Source of the DNA: an uncultured beta proteobacterium
GTDB lineage: Bacteria > Pseudomonadota > Gammaproteobacteria > Burkholderiales > Burkholderiaceae_C
DNA length: 64,000 bases
Direction: 5' to 3'
Assembly: GCA_903822435.1 (NCBI GenBank)
Contig: CAIJPE010000320.1
Span: 50,419-114,418, forward strand
The notes beneath the pieces are model-generated. The model saw nothing but the letters and a program-made list of their open reading frames with translations, did no database searches and was not told the DNA's origin. Both the position numbers and the translations under genes were made by a program. Positions 1 to 11,487 of the stretch are shown one piece after another. The number at the start of each line of letters is the position of its first letter. Position 1 is the first letter of the stretch.

Positions 1-1541
<1,541 letters not shown>

Positions 1542-1742
1542 GGCTCAGGACGGGCTGCTCGGGGCAGCGGCACGCCACGCCTGTGCGCGGGACGGCCGGA
1601 TCGGGGGCCATGCGGGTGCGAGGAGCGCACCGCAAAGGGCCGTTGAGCGGTGCATTCTAGGGTCGCACGCCCAGGAGCCTGGCCATGGTCGCCCTGGCCT
1701 GAATCCTGCAAGGCCCCACTGATCGAAACCTGGAGGAACCCC

Positions 1743-2279
1743 ATGCACGCACAGCTGAAGCCTCTGGCCTTGGCGGCCATTCTGGTGTTGGCTTCCACGG
1801 CCAGCCACGCGGTGATCAGCACCGTCGCCGGGGACACCACGGCCGGGGCCACCTTCGACCGGCCCGTCGAAGACCTGAGCGGCCTGTCCGGGGTGGGTAC
1901 TGCGGTGCCCTACATCGAGTACACCTTCACGGCCAGCGTGGCCGGCAGCTACACCTTCCTGACCACGGCCGAATTCGACAGCTTCGATTTCCTGTATTCG
2001 CCCGCGTTCAGCAGTGCCGCGCCGCTGACCAACGCAATGATCGCCAACGACGACCTGCTGGGTCTGACGACTTCTGGCTTCTCGTTCACGCTGGCGGCCA
2101 ACACCCCGTACGTGCTGGTGGTCACCGGCTTCAGCAACACCGACTTCGGCCGGTACTCCACCACCATCGGCGGTCCTGGCGTCGTCACGGCCGTGCCCGA
2201 GCCCTCGCCGCAAGCCCTGCTGGCGCTCGGGTTGGTGGCTGTCGCCCTGGGCCGCCTTCGCGCCACGCGACAGGGTTGA
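1743..2279 (+). CDS. PEP-CTERM sorting domain protein, unknown function
   Basis: A 178-residue exported protein. It has an N-terminal signal peptide (MHAQLKPLALAAILVLAST, probably cut after SHA), a beta-rich middle, and a C-terminal PEP-CTERM signal: VPEPS, then a hydrophobic segment (ALLALGLVAVALG), then a basic tail (RLRATRQ). Proteins with this tail are known to be processed by an exosortase (EpsH family) and are often linked to exopolysaccharide and floc or sheath formation. No exosortase is in this window, so the processing enzyme must be elsewhere. The start is supported by GGAGGA 7 bases upstream of ATG. The gene stands alone on the plus strand, between parC and an acyl-CoA ligase. The middle part is not recognised beyond a loose resemblance to PEP-CTERM surface proteins. 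Confidence 0.85.
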   Translation: MHAQLKPLALAAILVLASTASHAVISTVAGDTTAGATFDRPVEDLSGLSGVGTAVPYIEYTFTASVAGSYTFLTTAEFDSFDFLYSPAFSSAAPLTNAMIANDDLLGLTTSGFSFTLAANTPYVLVVTGFSNTDFGRYSTTIGGPGVVTAVPEPSPQALLALGLVAVALGRLRATRQG

Positions 2280-2300
2280 GCACTGCCCTGGCCTCCCGCA

Positions 2301-3926
2301 TCAAGCCGGGAACCGCTCGCGCAACTTGAGCTTCCAGAACTTGCCGGTGGACGTGCGCGGGATGGCGTCCAGCACCTCGTAGCGGTCCGGCAACTGCCAT
2401 TTGGCGAACCCGTGGCCCAGCAGATGGGCCGCCAGCTCGGCCGCAGTGGGTGCGAGCCCGGGCTTGTAGACCACGCACGCGAGGGGGCGTTCGCTCCACT
2501 TCTCGTCGGGGATGGCAATGACGGCCGCCTCGGCCACGGCCGGGTGTGCCATCAGGGCGTTTTCCAGGTCCACCGAACTGATCCATTCGCCCCCGCTCTT
2601 GATCACGTCCTTGCTGCGGTCGGTGATGCGCACGAAGGCCAGATCGTCCATCACGGCCACATCGCCGGTGCGCAGCCAGCCATCGGGCGTGAACTTGTCG
2701 GGCGCGGGCGTGACGCCATGATAGGAACCCGTGATGAACGGGCCGCGCACCTGGATCTCGCCCACCGTCCGGCCGTCCCAGGGGGCATCCGCCTGGGCCC
2801 CTTCGGCCCGCAGGCGCAGCTGCACCAGCGGCGCCGGCACGCCGGCCATCGCGGCACGTCGGTAGCGCTCATCGGGGCCGGCCCCGGTCAGCTCGGCGCG
2901 CGGGTACGACACGGTGGCCAGCGGCGAGGTCTCGGTCATGCCCCAGCCCTGCAGCAGCCACACGCCGTGTCGGTCGAAAGCGCGGATCAGCGATTCGGGC
3001 ACCGCGGCACCCCCCACCAGTGAGCGCAGGCCCTGCGGCAGCTTCCAGCGCCCGGGCTGCTCGGTCAGGGCGCGCTCGTAGGTCTGGATCATGCTCAGCC
3101 AGATGGTGGGCACGCCCAGGGCCAGCGTGGGCGGCTCGACCTGCATCAGGTCGAGCAGGTCGTCGGCGTGGAGGTGCGGGCCCGGGAAGACGATCTTCAT
3201 GCCCAGCATCACCGCCGCGTAGGGCGTACCCCATGAATTGGCATGGAACATCGGCGCCACCGGCAGCAGCACGTCGGTGCCCTTGAAGCCCCAGTGGTCG
3301 CCCAGGCATCCCACCAGGGTGTGCAGCACGGTGGATCGGTGCGAATACACCACGCCCTTGGCCCGGCCGGTGGTGCCCGAGGTGTAGCACATCGAGACCG
3401 CGTCGTTCTCTTCGTGCTCGGCGTAGACGAAGCCATCGGCATCGGCCCGGCCGATCAGCGCCTCGTAGTCGTCGAAGCCCTCCCCCACGGGCGCACCCGA
3501 GTAGCCGAAGACGATCACGCGCTCGAAGCGATGCAGGTGGGCGAACTGCCGGTACAAGGGCAGCAGGATGTCGTCGATGACGAGGAAGCGGTCTTGCGCA
3601 TCGGCGGCGATGGCGCCGATCTCACCTGGGGCCAGGCGCAGGTTCATGGTGTGCATCACCCCGCCGGCTGCCGGAATGCCGAAGTAGCACTCCAGGTGCA
3701 CATGGTGGTTCCAGCACAGCGTGGCAACACGGTCGCCCTTCTTCAGGCCGAGGGCCTGCAAGGCTGCGCCCAAAGCCCGCGTGCGGCGGTGGATCTGGCC
3801 GTAAGTGTGGCGCACCAGGCTCTTGTCGGGCAGGCGCGAGACCACCTCGTTGCCCTTGAAGATCGTGCCGGCCCGGTCGAGCAGGTGGTTCAGCGACAGC
3901 GGCACGTCCATCATCGTGGCTTGCAT
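2301..3926 (-). CDS. Fatty-acyl-CoA ligase (AlkK-like, ANL superfamily)
   Basis: A 541-residue AMP-forming ligase that activates a fatty acid to its CoA thioester, feeding beta-oxidation. The ANL motifs are present: the P-loop [12 protein letters not shown], the GWGMTE adenylate motif, the hinge TGDVAVMD and the C-terminal lysine region [12 protein letters not shown]. The N-terminal part ([20 protein letters not shown]) resembles medium/long-chain ligases of the AlkK/FadD3 type. The ATG at 3926 is chosen over the one at 3950 because CAGGAG lies 5 bases upstream. It lies between parE and parC on the same strand and appears functionally unrelated to them. Chain-length preference cannot be read from the sequence. 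Confidence 0.88.
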   Translation of the reverse strand: MQATMMDVPLSLNHLLDRAGTIFKGNEVVSRLPDKSLVRHTYGQIHRRTRALGAALQALGLKKGDRVATLCWNHHVHLECYFGIPAAGGVMHTMNLRLAPGEIGAIAADAQDRFLVIDDILLPLYRQFAHLHRFERVIVFGYSGAPVGEGFDDYEALIGRADADGFVYAEHEENDAVSMCYTSGTTGRAKGVVYSHRSTVLHTLVGCLGDHWGFKGTDVLLPVAPMFHANSWGTPYAAVMLGMKIVFPGPHLHADDLLDLMQVEPPTLALGVPTIWLSMIQTYERALTEQPGRWKLPQGLRSLVGGAAVPESLIRAFDRHGVWLLQGWGMTETSPLATVSYPRAELTGAGPDERYRRAAMAGVPAPLVQLRLRAEGAQADAPWDGRTVGEIQVRGPFITGSYHGVTPAPDKFTPDGWLRTGDVAVMDDLAFVRITDRSKDVIKSGGEWISSVDLENALMAHPAVAEAAVIAIPDEKWSERPLACVVYKPGLAPTAAELAAHLLGHGFAKWQLPDRYEVLDAIPRTSTGKFWKLKLRERFPA

Positions 3927-3973
3927 GGCGACTCCTGAGGTTCGCTGCATGCTAGCCAGGGCCGGCGCCGGGC

Positions 3974-3998
3974 GCGATTGCGGCTGACCCGCAATCGC
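3974..3998 (-). terminator. Hairpin after parE
   Basis: A perfect 10-bp inverted repeat, GCGATTGCGG and CCGCAATCGC, around a 5-base loop lies 7 bp beyond the parE stop codon. There is no U-run, so it is a terminator-like or 3'-stabilising hairpin rather than a classical intrinsic terminator. Confidence 0.55.
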
Positions 3999-4005
3999 GG
4001 GGCCG

Positions 4006-5994
4006 CTAGATGTCGACTTCGACCTCGTCCCCGCGCAGTTCCATCAGGTCGCGCCGGGCCTGGGCTTCGCCCTTGCCCATCAGCTTGGTCAGCGAGGTGA
4101 CCGTGCCCTCGAAGCCGCGGGCCTGCCAGTTCACGGGCAGAAGGCGGCGCGTCTCGGGGTTGAGGGTGGTCTCCCACAACTGGTCGGCGTTCATCTCGCC
4201 CAGGCCCTTGAATCGGCCGATGCTCCAGGAGCCCTCGCGCGCGCCTTCCTTGCGCAGCTTGTCCAGCGCGGCGGCGAGTTCGCCGTCGTCCAGCGCGTAG
4301 ATCTTGGCCGCCGGCCGCTTGCCGCGGGCCGGGGCGTCGATGCGGTAGAGCGGCGGCCTGGCGATGTATACATGGCCGCGCTCCACCAGCAGCGGGAAGT
4401 GGCGAAAGAACAGCGTGAGCAACAGCACCTGAATGTGCGAGCCGTCGACATCGGCGTCGCTCAGGATGCACACCTTGCCATAGCGCAGCCCGCTCAGGTC
4501 GGGCTCGGGGCCGGTGTAGGGGCCGGGGCCATGCGGATCGACGCCGATGGCCACCGCGATGTCGTGGATCTCGTTGTTGGCAAAGAGCCGGTCGCGTTCG
4601 ACCTCCCACGTGTTCAGCACCTTGCCGCGCAAGGGCAGCACGGCCTGCGTCTCCTTGTTGCGGCCCATCTTGGCGCTGCCGCCTGCGCTGTCGCCCTCCA
4701 CCAGGAAGACCTCGTTGTAGAGCAGGTCACGGCTTTCGCAGTCGGTGAGCTTGCCAGGCAACACGGCCACGCCCGAACCCTTGCGCTTTTCCACCTTCAG
4801 CGAGGCGCGCTGGCGCGTCTGGGCCTGGCGGATGACCAGATCGGCCAGCTTCCTGCCCACGTCCACGTGCTGGCTCAGCCAGAGCTCGAGCACCGGCCGC
4901 ACGTAGCCCGACACCAGGCGGAGCGCGTCGCGGCTGTTCAGGCGTTCCTTGATCTGGCCCTGGAACTGCGGGTCGAGCACCTTGGCCGACAGCACGAAAC
5001 TGGCGCGCGAGAACACATCTTCGGGCATCAGCTTCACGCCCTTGGGCAGCAAGGCATGCATCTCGATGAAGCTCTTGACGGCCGCATAAAGGCCGTCCTT
5101 CAGCCCCGACTCATGCGTGCCGCCGGCCACCGTGGGGATGAGGTTGACGTAGCTCTCGCGCAGGAGCGGACCCTCGTCGGTGAAGGCCACGCACCAGCTG
5201 GCGCCCTCGCCCTCGGCATGGTTCTCGGTCTCGCCGGCACCGGCGTACTGCTGGCCTTCGAAGAGCGGGATCAGGGGTTCGCCGGCCAGGCCCTGCAGCA
5301 GGTAGTCGCGCAGGCCGGCCTCGTAGCGCCATCGCTCGGTTTCGCCCGACTTTTCGTGATGCAGTTCGACGACCACGCCCGGCATCAGCACGGCCTTGCT
5401 GCGCAGCAGGTGCGTCAGTTCGTGGCGCGGCAGATCGGGGCTCTCGAAGTACTTGGGATCGGGCCACACGCGCACGGCCGTGCCGCGCTTGCGCTCGCCG
5501 GAAGTGGCCTTGCGCAGCGCCAGGGCCTCGACCACGTCGCCGCCCGCAAAGCCCATCGTGGCCACCTGGCCTTCGCGCCACACGGTGACGACCATCCGCC
5601 TGGCCAGCGCATTCGTCACGCTCACACCCACGCCATGAAGGCCGCCACTGAAGCTGTAGGCGCCGCCGCTGCCCTTGTCGAACTTGCCGCCGGCGTGCAG
5701 GCGGGTGTAGACGATTTCGAGCACCGAGACGCCCTCTTCGGGGTGCAGCCCGAAGGGGATGCCGCGGCCGTCGTCTTCCACCGTGATGGAGCCATCCGTG
5801 TGCAGCGTGACGGCAATGCGCTGGCCATGGCCGGCCAGAGCTTCGTCGGCCGCGTTGTCGATGACCTCCTGCACCACGTGCAGGGGGTTGTCGGTGCGGG
5901 TGTACATGCCGGGCCGCTGCTTGACGGGCTCCAGGCCCTTGAGCACGCGGATGGAGTCTTCGGCGTAGGTCGCGTTCGATCGGGAGGTGGGCAT
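4006..5994 (-). CDS. parE: DNA topoisomerase IV subunit B (ParE)
   Basis: ParE is the ATPase subunit of topoisomerase IV. From [18 protein letters not shown] it has 662 residues, within the usual 630-660 range. It shows the GHKL ATP-binding motifs ([28 protein letters not shown]), the TOPRIM motif [21 protein letters not shown] and the metal-binding [10 protein letters not shown], and ends with the conserved [12 protein letters not shown] tail. The internal ATG at 5994 is chosen because ParE homology begins there. No convincing Shine-Dalgarno sequence precedes it, and the upstream dadA frame enters this gene without a stop, so the first domain of a DadA-ParE read-through product cannot be excluded. 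Confidence 0.95.
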   Translation of the reverse strand: MPTSRSNATYAEDSIRVLKGLEPVKQRPGMYTRTDNPLHVVQEVIDNAADEALAGHGQRIAVTLHTDGSITVEDDGRGIPFGLHPEEGVSVLEIVYTRLHAGGKFDKGSGGAYSFSGGLHGVGVSVTNALARRMVVTVWREGQVATMGFAGGDVVEALALRKATSGERKRGTAVRVWPDPKYFESPDLPRHELTHLLRSKAVLMPGVVVELHHEKSGETERWRYEAGLRDYLLQGLAGEPLIPLFEGQQYAGAGETENHAEGEGASWCVAFTDEGPLLRESYVNLIPTVAGGTHESGLKDGLYAAVKSFIEMHALLPKGVKLMPEDVFSRASFVLSAKVLDPQFQGQIKERLNSRDALRLVSGYVRPVLELWLSQHVDVGRKLADLVIRQAQTRQRASLKVEKRKGSGVAVLPGKLTDCESRDLLYNEVFLVEGDSAGGSAKMGRNKETQAVLPLRGKVLNTWEVERDRLFANNEIHDIAVAIGVDPHGPGPYTGPEPDLSGLRYGKVCILSDADVDGSHIQVLLLTLFFRHFPLLVERGHVYIARPPLYRIDAPARGKRPAAKIYALDDGELAAALDKLRKEGAREGSWSIGRFKGLGEMNADQLWETTLNPETRRLLPVNWQARGFEGTVTSLTKLMGKGEAQARRDLMELRGDEVEVDI

Positions 5995-7302
5995 GCGCGG
6001 GATTCTAGGAGCCGGGCCCGCGCAGCACGCCCGCCGGGCCGGTAAATGGCGGCCGTAACGGGCCATGCCAAGGCCCGCGATGTCGATCTCGGGCTGCCGC
6101 CCCGAAACCAGATCGGCAATGACCCGGCCCGTGCCGGCCGCCATCGTCCAGCCCAGGGTGCCGTGGCCGGTGGCCAGCAGCAGGTTGGGCAGCGGCGTGG
6201 CGCCGATGATCGGCGTGCCGTCGGGTGTCATGGGCCGCAGGCCGCACCAGAAGCTGGCCTTCTTGACGTCCCCGCCGGCTGGAAACAGGTCCGTGACCAC
6301 GTGCTCCAGCGTGGCACGGCGTGCCTCGCGCAACTCCAGGCTGAACCCGGCCAGCTCGGCCGTGCCGCCCACCCGGATGCGGTCGCCCAGCCGCGTCACG
6401 GCCACCTTGTGGGTTTCGTCCATCACCGTGGATTCGGGGGCGCCCTTGGCGTCGGTGATGGGCACGGTGATCGAATAGCCCTTGACCGGGTAGACCGGGA
6501 TGCGCAGCCCCAGCGGCCGTACGGCCTGCGGCGAGTAGCTGCCCAGGGCCACCACGTAGCGATCGGCCGTGAGGCGGCCGGCGGACGTGCGCACGCCGCT
6601 GACCCGCCCGCCTTCTTGGTCGATGCCCTGGATGGACGTGTCGAAGCGGAATTTCACGCCGGCCTCGGCGGCCATCTCGGCCAGGCGGTTGGTGAACTTG
6701 AAGCAATCGCCCGTCTCGTCGTTGGGCAGCAGCAGCGCGCCGACGAACTTTTCTTGCGTGCGTTTCAACGCAGGCTCCACCGCACAGAAGCCGTCGCGGT
6801 CGAGCACCTTGAATGGCACGCCGTACTGCCGCAGCACAGCCACGTCACCACCGATGCCGTCGAGCTGCTTCTGGGTGCGGAACAGCTGCAGCGTGCCCTG
6901 GGCCCGGTCGTCGTACTGGATGCCGGTCTCCGCGCGCAACGCCTTCAGGCAGTCTCGGCTGTACTCGGCGATGGGCACCATGCGGCTCTTGTTCAGGGCG
7001 TAGGCCTTCTCGGTGCAGTTGGCCAGCATCATCGCGCCCCAGCGCCACATGGCCATGTCGAGCATGGGCCAGATGACCAGTGGCGAGTGCTGCATCAGCA
7101 TCCACTTGATGGCCTTGACGGGCACGCCGGGCCCGGCCCAGGGTGAGCTGTAGCCGGGAGAGACCTCGCCGGCATTGCCGAAGCTGGTTTCCAGCGCCGG
7201 GCCACCCTGGCGCTCGACCACCTCCACCTCGTGGCCCGCCTGGGCCAGATAGTGCGCGCAAGACACGCCGATGACGCCACCACCCAGAACCAGCACTTTC
7301 AT
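5995..7302 (-). CDS. dadA: D-amino acid dehydrogenase DadA, no stop before parE
   Basis: An FAD-dependent dehydrogenase that deaminates D-amino acids (D-alanine) to 2-oxo acids at the membrane, passing electrons to the respiratory chain. The Rossmann motif is at residues 6-12 (LGGGVIG), followed by [19 protein letters not shown]. The C-terminal FAD motif is [17 protein letters not shown] and [14 protein letters not shown]. The homologous region ends near residue 416 (MARYGR), matching the usual 416-435 residue length. After that the frame continues through about 20 unrelated residues ([14 protein letters not shown]...) directly into the parE ATG, so the open frame totals 1098 codons. A TAG at 6005-6007 lies in a different frame. 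Either a true fusion or a one-base error or mutation is possible. Confidence 0.9.
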
Positions 7303-7382
7303 GGACCATCGCCTCGAGTTGTGGAAACACTGTAAAGGGCCCGGTGGCGTGGGAGCGCCGCGTTTTGTCCGAGAATCACCGC

Positions 7383-8600
7383 ATGAATGCAGCTTCCAGG
7401 CCAGTGCGGCTGTCGATGATCCAGGTGCTCGCCTGCGGGGCGGCCATCGTCACCGTCAGCATGGGCATCCGCCACGGCTTCGGGCTGTGGCTGGCCCCGG
7501 TCACCATGGATCGCGGCTGGAGCCGCGAGACCTTCGCCTTCGCCATTGCGGTGCAGAACCTCTCCTGGGGCATCGCAGGCCCGATCACGGGCGGCCTGGC
7601 CGACCGCTTCGGCGCCTTCCGCGTGCTCATCGTCGGCGGGCTTCTCTATGCCGCCGGCCTGATCCTCATGGCACTGGCCGACACCGGGCTGGCCTTCACC
7701 GGCAGCGCGGGGCTGCTGCTGGGACTGGCGCAATCCGGTACCACGTACGCCGTGGTGTATGGCGTGATCGCCCGGCAGGTGGCGCCCGAGAAGCGTTCCT
7801 GGGCCATGGGCGTCACGGCCGCTGCCGGCTCCTTCGGGCAGTTCCTGATGGTGCCCGTGGAAAGCGGGTTGATCAGCCACGTCGGCTGGCAGAACGCCCT
7901 TTTCGCGCTGGGTTGCGGCGCGCTGGCCATCCTGCCACTGGCGTTCGGCCTGCGCGAGCCGCCGGCGGCGGCGGCCACCGGACCGCAGCAGAGCATCGGC
8001 GCGGCCCTGAAAGAGGCCTTCGCCTACCCCAGCTTCCGGCTGCTGACGGCCGGCTATTTCGTGTGCGGCTTCCAGGTGGTCTTCATCGGGGTGCACCTGC
8101 CCAGCTACCTCAAGGATCATGGCCTGGGGCCCGAGGTGGCCACGGTGGCGCTGATGCTCGTGGGCCTGTTCAACGTGTTCGGCACCTACGTGGCCGGCTC
8201 GCTGGGCCAGCGCATGCCCAAGCGCCAGATCCTGGCGGCCATCTACCTGCTGCGCAGCGTCGTGATCACGGCCTTCGTGCTGCTGCCCCTGTCGCCGCTC
8301 AGCGTGTATGTGTTTGCCGCGACCATGGGTTTCCTGTGGCTGTCCACGGTGCCGCCCACGAACGCCATCGTCGCGCAGATCTTCGGCGTGAAGTACATGT
8401 CGATGCTGGGCGGCGTGGTGTTCTTCAGCCACCAGATCGGCTCCTTCCTGGGCGCCTGGCTGGGTGGCAAGCTCTACGGGCTGACCGGCAGCTACGACAT
8501 CGTCTGGTGGATCTGCATCGCCCTGGGCGTGGTGGCCGCGGCGCTGAACCTGCCGGTGCGCGAGACCGCCATCGCCCGGCCGATCGCCCAGCCCGCATGA
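7383..8600 (+). CDS. MFS transporter
   Basis: A 405-residue major facilitator superfamily permease with about 12 hydrophobic segments. It is of the type often annotated as oxalate/formate antiporter-like or monocarboxylate-like: [27 protein letters not shown] near the N-terminus and the loop [13 protein letters not shown] between helices 2 and 3. The ATG at 7383 begins the natural N-terminus [12 protein letters not shown]. The stop overlaps the start of a 41-codon membrane peptide (ATGA), which in turn overlaps a methyltransferase, suggesting one transcription unit. It is divergent from dadA with 80 bp between starts. The substrate is unknown; an organic anion is the likely class. Confidence 0.85.
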   Translation: MNAASRPVRLSMIQVLACGAAIVTVSMGIRHGFGLWLAPVTMDRGWSRETFAFAIAVQNLSWGIAGPITGGLADRFGAFRVLIVGGLLYAAGLILMALADTGLAFTGSAGLLLGLAQSGTTYAVVYGVIARQVAPEKRSWAMGVTAAAGSFGQFLMVPVESGLISHVGWQNALFALGCGALAILPLAFGLREPPAAAATGPQQSIGAALKEAFAYPSFRLLTAGYFVCGFQVVFIGVHLPSYLKDHGLGPEVATVALMLVGLFNVFGTYVAGSLGQRMPKRQILAAIYLLRSVVITAFVLLPLSPLSVYVFAATMGFLWLSTVPPTNAIVAQIFGVKYMSMLGGVVFFSHQIGSFLGAWLGGKLYGLTGSYDIVWWICIALGVVAAALNLPVRETAIARPIAQPA

Positions 8601-8722
8601 AGCCCGCCGCCCGGGGTGCCTTGTGGGCAGCCGCTCTGCTGGCGCTGGCGGGGGTGTCCCTGGCCTACTTCAATCCGCACCTGATGGTCGACCTGGCCAC
8701 GCGCATCTGGTCGTGCTGGTGA
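8597..8722 (+). CDS. Small single-span membrane protein (41 aa)
   Basis: A 41-residue product with a basic start (MKPAARG), one hydrophobic segment (ALWAAALLALAGVSLAYF) and a tail NPHLMVDLATRIWSCW ending in Cys-Trp. The start codon overlaps the stop of the MFS gene in ATGA, and its stop TGA overlaps the GTG start of the following methyltransferase. This tight double overlap is the main support that it is real. I recall similar FNPH-hydrophobic-W-C tails as hypothetical proteins next to transporters in Comamonadaceae-like genomes, but this needs a search. It could be an accessory subunit of the MFS protein or simply a coupling leader. Confidence 0.6.
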   Translation: MKPAARGALWAAALLALAGVSLAYFNPHLMVDLATRIWSCW

Positions 8723-9279
8723 CCGAAGCTTCGGCCTGGGTGCGCCGCTGGGCGGGGCTGCTCAAGCCCGGCGCCCGCGTGCTCGACCTGGCTTGCGGCA
8801 GCGGACGCAACCTGCGCTGGCTGGCTGCCCAGGGGCTGCAGGTAACCGGCGCAGACCGCGACGCGGCGGCGGTCGAGCCGCTCAAGCCCCTGGCCGAGAT
8901 CATCGTGGCCGACCTGGAAGAAGGGCCGTGGCCGCTGTCCGGGCGCCGCTTCGACGCCGTGGTGGTGGCCAACTACCTGTGGCGGCCGCGCTGGCCCGAA
9001 CTGCTCGCCCTCCTCGGCCCGGGCGGCGTGCTGCTGGTCGAGACCTTCGCCCACGGCCAGCAGTTCATCGGCCGCCCGGCGCGGCCGGAGTTCCTGCTGC
9101 AGCCTGGGGAACTGCTGGGCCTGTGCCAGGGTCTGCACGTGGTGGCCTTCGAGGACGGATTCGAAGACCCTCCCGGGCGCTTCGTGCAGCGTGTGGCGGC
9201 GGTGCGCGAAGCACCCCCGACGCCCGGCGCGGCAGCCACCGGGCAGGCCCGCCATGGTCTGGGCAGGCCCGCCAGCTAA
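8719..9279 (+). CDS. Class I SAM-dependent methyltransferase
   Basis: A 186-residue methyltransferase of the Rossmann (class I) type. Motif I is VLDLACGSGRNLRWLA, the acidic motif II residue is in GADRDAAAVE, the post-I strand is IIVADLEEGPWPL, and FDAVVVANYLWRPRW corresponds to motif IV. The start GTG at 8719 overlaps the stop of the preceding 41-aa gene; no ATG is available in the conserved N-terminal region. The C-terminal 25 residues (PPTPGAAATGQARHG) are low-complexity. The substrate is unknown; similar short proteins resemble the TehB/UbiE-like group. It probably belongs to the same unit as the MFS gene upstream; dapA follows after 30 bp. Confidence 0.8.
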   Translation: MTEASAWVRRWAGLLKPGARVLDLACGSGRNLRWLAAQGLQVTGADRDAAAVEPLKPLAEIIVADLEEGPWPLSGRRFDAVVVANYLWRPRWPELLALLGPGGVLLVETFAHGQQFIGRPARPEFLLQPGELLGLCQGLHVVAFEDGFEDPPGRFVQRVAAVREAPPTPGAAATGQARHGLGRPAS

Positions 9280-9309
9280 AATCCGCCGATTGCCAGGAAC
9301 CGAAACCCC

Positions 9310-10194
9310 ATGAAACCCATCGTTGGCAGCATTGTTGCGCTCGTCACGCCGATGCTCGAAGACGGCCAGGTCGACTACGACACCCTGCGCCGCCTGATCG
9401 ACTGGCACATCGCCGAAGGCACCGACTGCATCGGCGTCGTGGGCACCACGGGCGAATCGCCGACGGTGTCGATGCAGGAAAACTGCGAAGTCATCCGTAT
9501 CGCGGTCGAGCATGCCGCCGGGCGCGTGCCCATCATGGCGGGCACCGGCGCCAACTCCACCGCCGAGGCCATCGAACTCGCGCACTATGCCAAGCGGGTC
9601 GGCGCCGATTGCCACCTGTCGGTCGTGCCCTACTACAACCGGCCTTCCCAGGAAGGCATCTACCAGCACTTCAAGGCCATCGCCGAAGCGGTGGACCTGC
9701 CACTGGTGCTCTACAACGTGCCCGGCCGCACCGTGGCGGACATGCAGCCCGAGACCGCCCTGCGCCTGGCCCGCCTGCCGCGCGTGGTGGGCATCAAGGA
9801 AGCCAGCGGCAACATCGAGCGCGCCTGCCAGCTCATCAAGCACGCGCCCAAGGGCTTTGCCGTGTACTCGGGCGACGACGGCAGCGCGGTGGCCCTGATG
9901 CTGCTCGGCGGCCAGGGCAACGTCAGCGTCACCGCCAACGTGGCGCCGCGTCTGATGCACGAGTTGTGCATGGCCGCCCTGGAAGGCGATGCACGCCGGG
10001 CGGCCGCCTTGCACCTGCGCCTGCTGCCCCTGCACAAGCAACTGTTCTGCGAACCCAGCCCGGCGCCGGCCAAGTGGGCCATGGCCCGGTTGGGCCTGTG
10101 CACGGCCGCCGTCCGGCTGCCCATCGTGGCCCTGACCGAAGGCGGCCAAGCGCTCGTCGGCCAGGCCCTGCGCGAAGCAGGCCTGCTGGCCTGA
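9310..10194 (+). CDS. dapA: 4-hydroxy-tetrahydrodipicolinate synthase (DapA)
   Basis: DapA condenses pyruvate with aspartate semialdehyde, the first committed step to lysine and meso-diaminopimelate. It has 294 residues, the normal length. The signature GTTGESPT (residues about 44-51), the catalytic tyrosine in [12 protein letters not shown] and the Schiff-base lysine in [10 protein letters not shown] are all present, as is YSGDDGSAV near residue 187. It is followed 71 bp later by bamC on the same strand; dapA-bamC adjacency is a classical arrangement (also in E. coli), so co-transcription is likely. Confidence 0.97.
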   Translation: MKPIVGSIVALVTPMLEDGQVDYDTLRRLIDWHIAEGTDCIGVVGTTGESPTVSMQENCEVIRIAVEHAAGRVPIMAGTGANSTAEAIELAHYAKRVGADCHLSVVPYYNRPSQEGIYQHFKAIAEAVDLPLVLYNVPGRTVADMQPETALRLARLPRVVGIKEASGNIERACQLIKHAPKGFAVYSGDDGSAVALMLLGGQGNVSVTANVAPRLMHELCMAALEGDARRAAALHLRLLPLHKQLFCEPSPAPAKWAMARLGLCTAAVRLPIVALTEGGQALVGQALREAGLLA

Positions 10195-10265
10195 TCCGCT
10201 CTTTCCCGCCCCCTCGCCTGAACACCCCGCGGCCGCGCCCAGCGGCCGCACCGGAGACTCCGAAC

Positions 10266-11411
10266 GTGAAACTTCCCTATGCCGTCACATCGACCCGGCT
10301 TGCCGTGCTGGCCCTGGTGGCCGCGACGGCCGGCTGCTCGTCGATCGAGGGCCTGTTGTCGGGCGACAAGGTCGACTACCGCAGCACCGCGGCCAAGAAC
10401 CAGCCCCTGGACGTGCCGCCCGACCTCACGCAACTGGCCCGTGAATCGCGCTACCAGCCCCAGGGAGGCGTGATCAGCGCCGCCGCTGCCGCCGGTGGCG
10501 TGGCCACGCCCGTGGCCGTGGTCGTGGCCGGCACGGCCGGCGTGGCCCCCAGCGCACCCGGCGCCTTGCGCGTGGAGCGCCTGGGCCAGCAGCGCTGGCT
10601 GGTGGTCCCGCAGACCCCCGAGCAGATCTGGCCCCAGTTGCGGGCCTTCTGGGAATCGCGCGGCTTCGTCATCACCGAAGAGAACCAGCAGGCTGGTGTG
10701 ATGGAAACCAACTGGGCGGAGAACCGCAACAAGGTGGCCGACGATGCCGTGCGTAACGCGGTGAGCCGACTGCTGAGCGGCTTCATCGATTCCGGCCTGC
10801 GCGACCAGTTCCGCACCCGCGTCGAACGCACCGAGACCGGCTGCGAGGTCTACATCATTCACCGTGGCCTCGAGGAGGTGTACCTCGACGCGCGCAAGGA
10901 AGGCACCACCTGGCGCGCGCGGCCGAACGACCCCCAACTCGAAGCCGACAGCCTGGCGCGCCTGATGGTGGTCCTGGGTGCCAAGGAAGATGCCGCTCGC
11001 ACCGCCGTGGCCGGTGCCGTGCAGCCGGCCACCAAGGTGACATCGGCGGACGGCACCCCCGCCACGTCCACCGCCACCTCGCTGCTGGTGGACGAGCCCT
11101 TCGACCGCGCCTGGCGCCGGGTGGGCCTGGCCCTGGACCGCGGCGGCTTCACGGTGGAAGACCGCGATCGCGCCGCGGGGCTGTACTACGTGCGCTATGT
11201 CGACCCGAAGAACGTCGGCAAGGAAGAGCCCGGCTGGTTTGCCCGCCTCTTCGGCGACAAGAGCAACCCGCAGGCGGCCTTGCGCTACCGCATCCAGCTC
11301 AAGGCATCGGGCGCCAAGACGGCACTCCTGGTGCAGGATTCCAGCGGCGCGACCGACACGGGCGAAAACGCCCAGCGCATCGTGGGCCTGCTCACGAACG
11401 AGCTGCGCTGA
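10266..11411 (+). CDS. bamC: Outer membrane assembly lipoprotein BamC
   Basis: BamC is the lipoprotein of the BAM complex that inserts beta-barrel proteins in the outer membrane. The 381-residue product begins at GTG 10266 (VKLPYAVTSTRLAVLALV) and has a lipobox ending ATAGC, then the unstructured segment VDYRSTAAKNQPLDVPPDLT, which is the conserved BamD-binding stretch. Two helix-grip domains follow (around QRWLVVPQTPEQIWPQLRAFW and LLVDEPFDRAWRRVGLALDR). It lies directly downstream of dapA, as in many proteobacteria. A hairpin just after the stop separates it from convergent gltA. Confidence 0.93.
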   Translation: MKLPYAVTSTRLAVLALVAATAGCSSIEGLLSGDKVDYRSTAAKNQPLDVPPDLTQLARESRYQPQGGVISAAAAAGGVATPVAVVVAGTAGVAPSAPGALRVERLGQQRWLVVPQTPEQIWPQLRAFWESRGFVITEENQQAGVMETNWAENRNKVADDAVRNAVSRLLSGFIDSGLRDQFRTRVERTETGCEVYIIHRGLEEVYLDARKEGTTWRARPNDPQLEADSLARLMVVLGAKEDAARTAVAGAVQPATKVTSADGTPATSTATSLLVDEPFDRAWRRVGLALDRGGFTVEDRDRAAGLYYVRYVDPKNVGKEEPGWFARLFGDKSNPQAALRYRIQLKASGAKTALLVQDSSGATDTGENAQRIVGLLTNELR

Positions 11412-11416
11412 AAACG

Positions 11417-11442
11417 GGCACGGGCGCCTGGGCGCCCGTGCC
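11417..11442. terminator. Hairpin between convergent bamC and gltA
   Basis: A perfect 12-bp inverted repeat, GGCACGGGCGCC and GGCGCCCGTGCC, separated by 2 bases lies 5 bp after the bamC stop and 45 bp from the gltA stop. It is GC-rich without a clear T-run on either side; it could serve as a bidirectional terminator-like hairpin. Confidence 0.6.
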
Positions 11443-11487
11443 GTTCGAAGAGACCGAAGGGGCCGCGGCCCCTCGCCCCGTCCTGCC

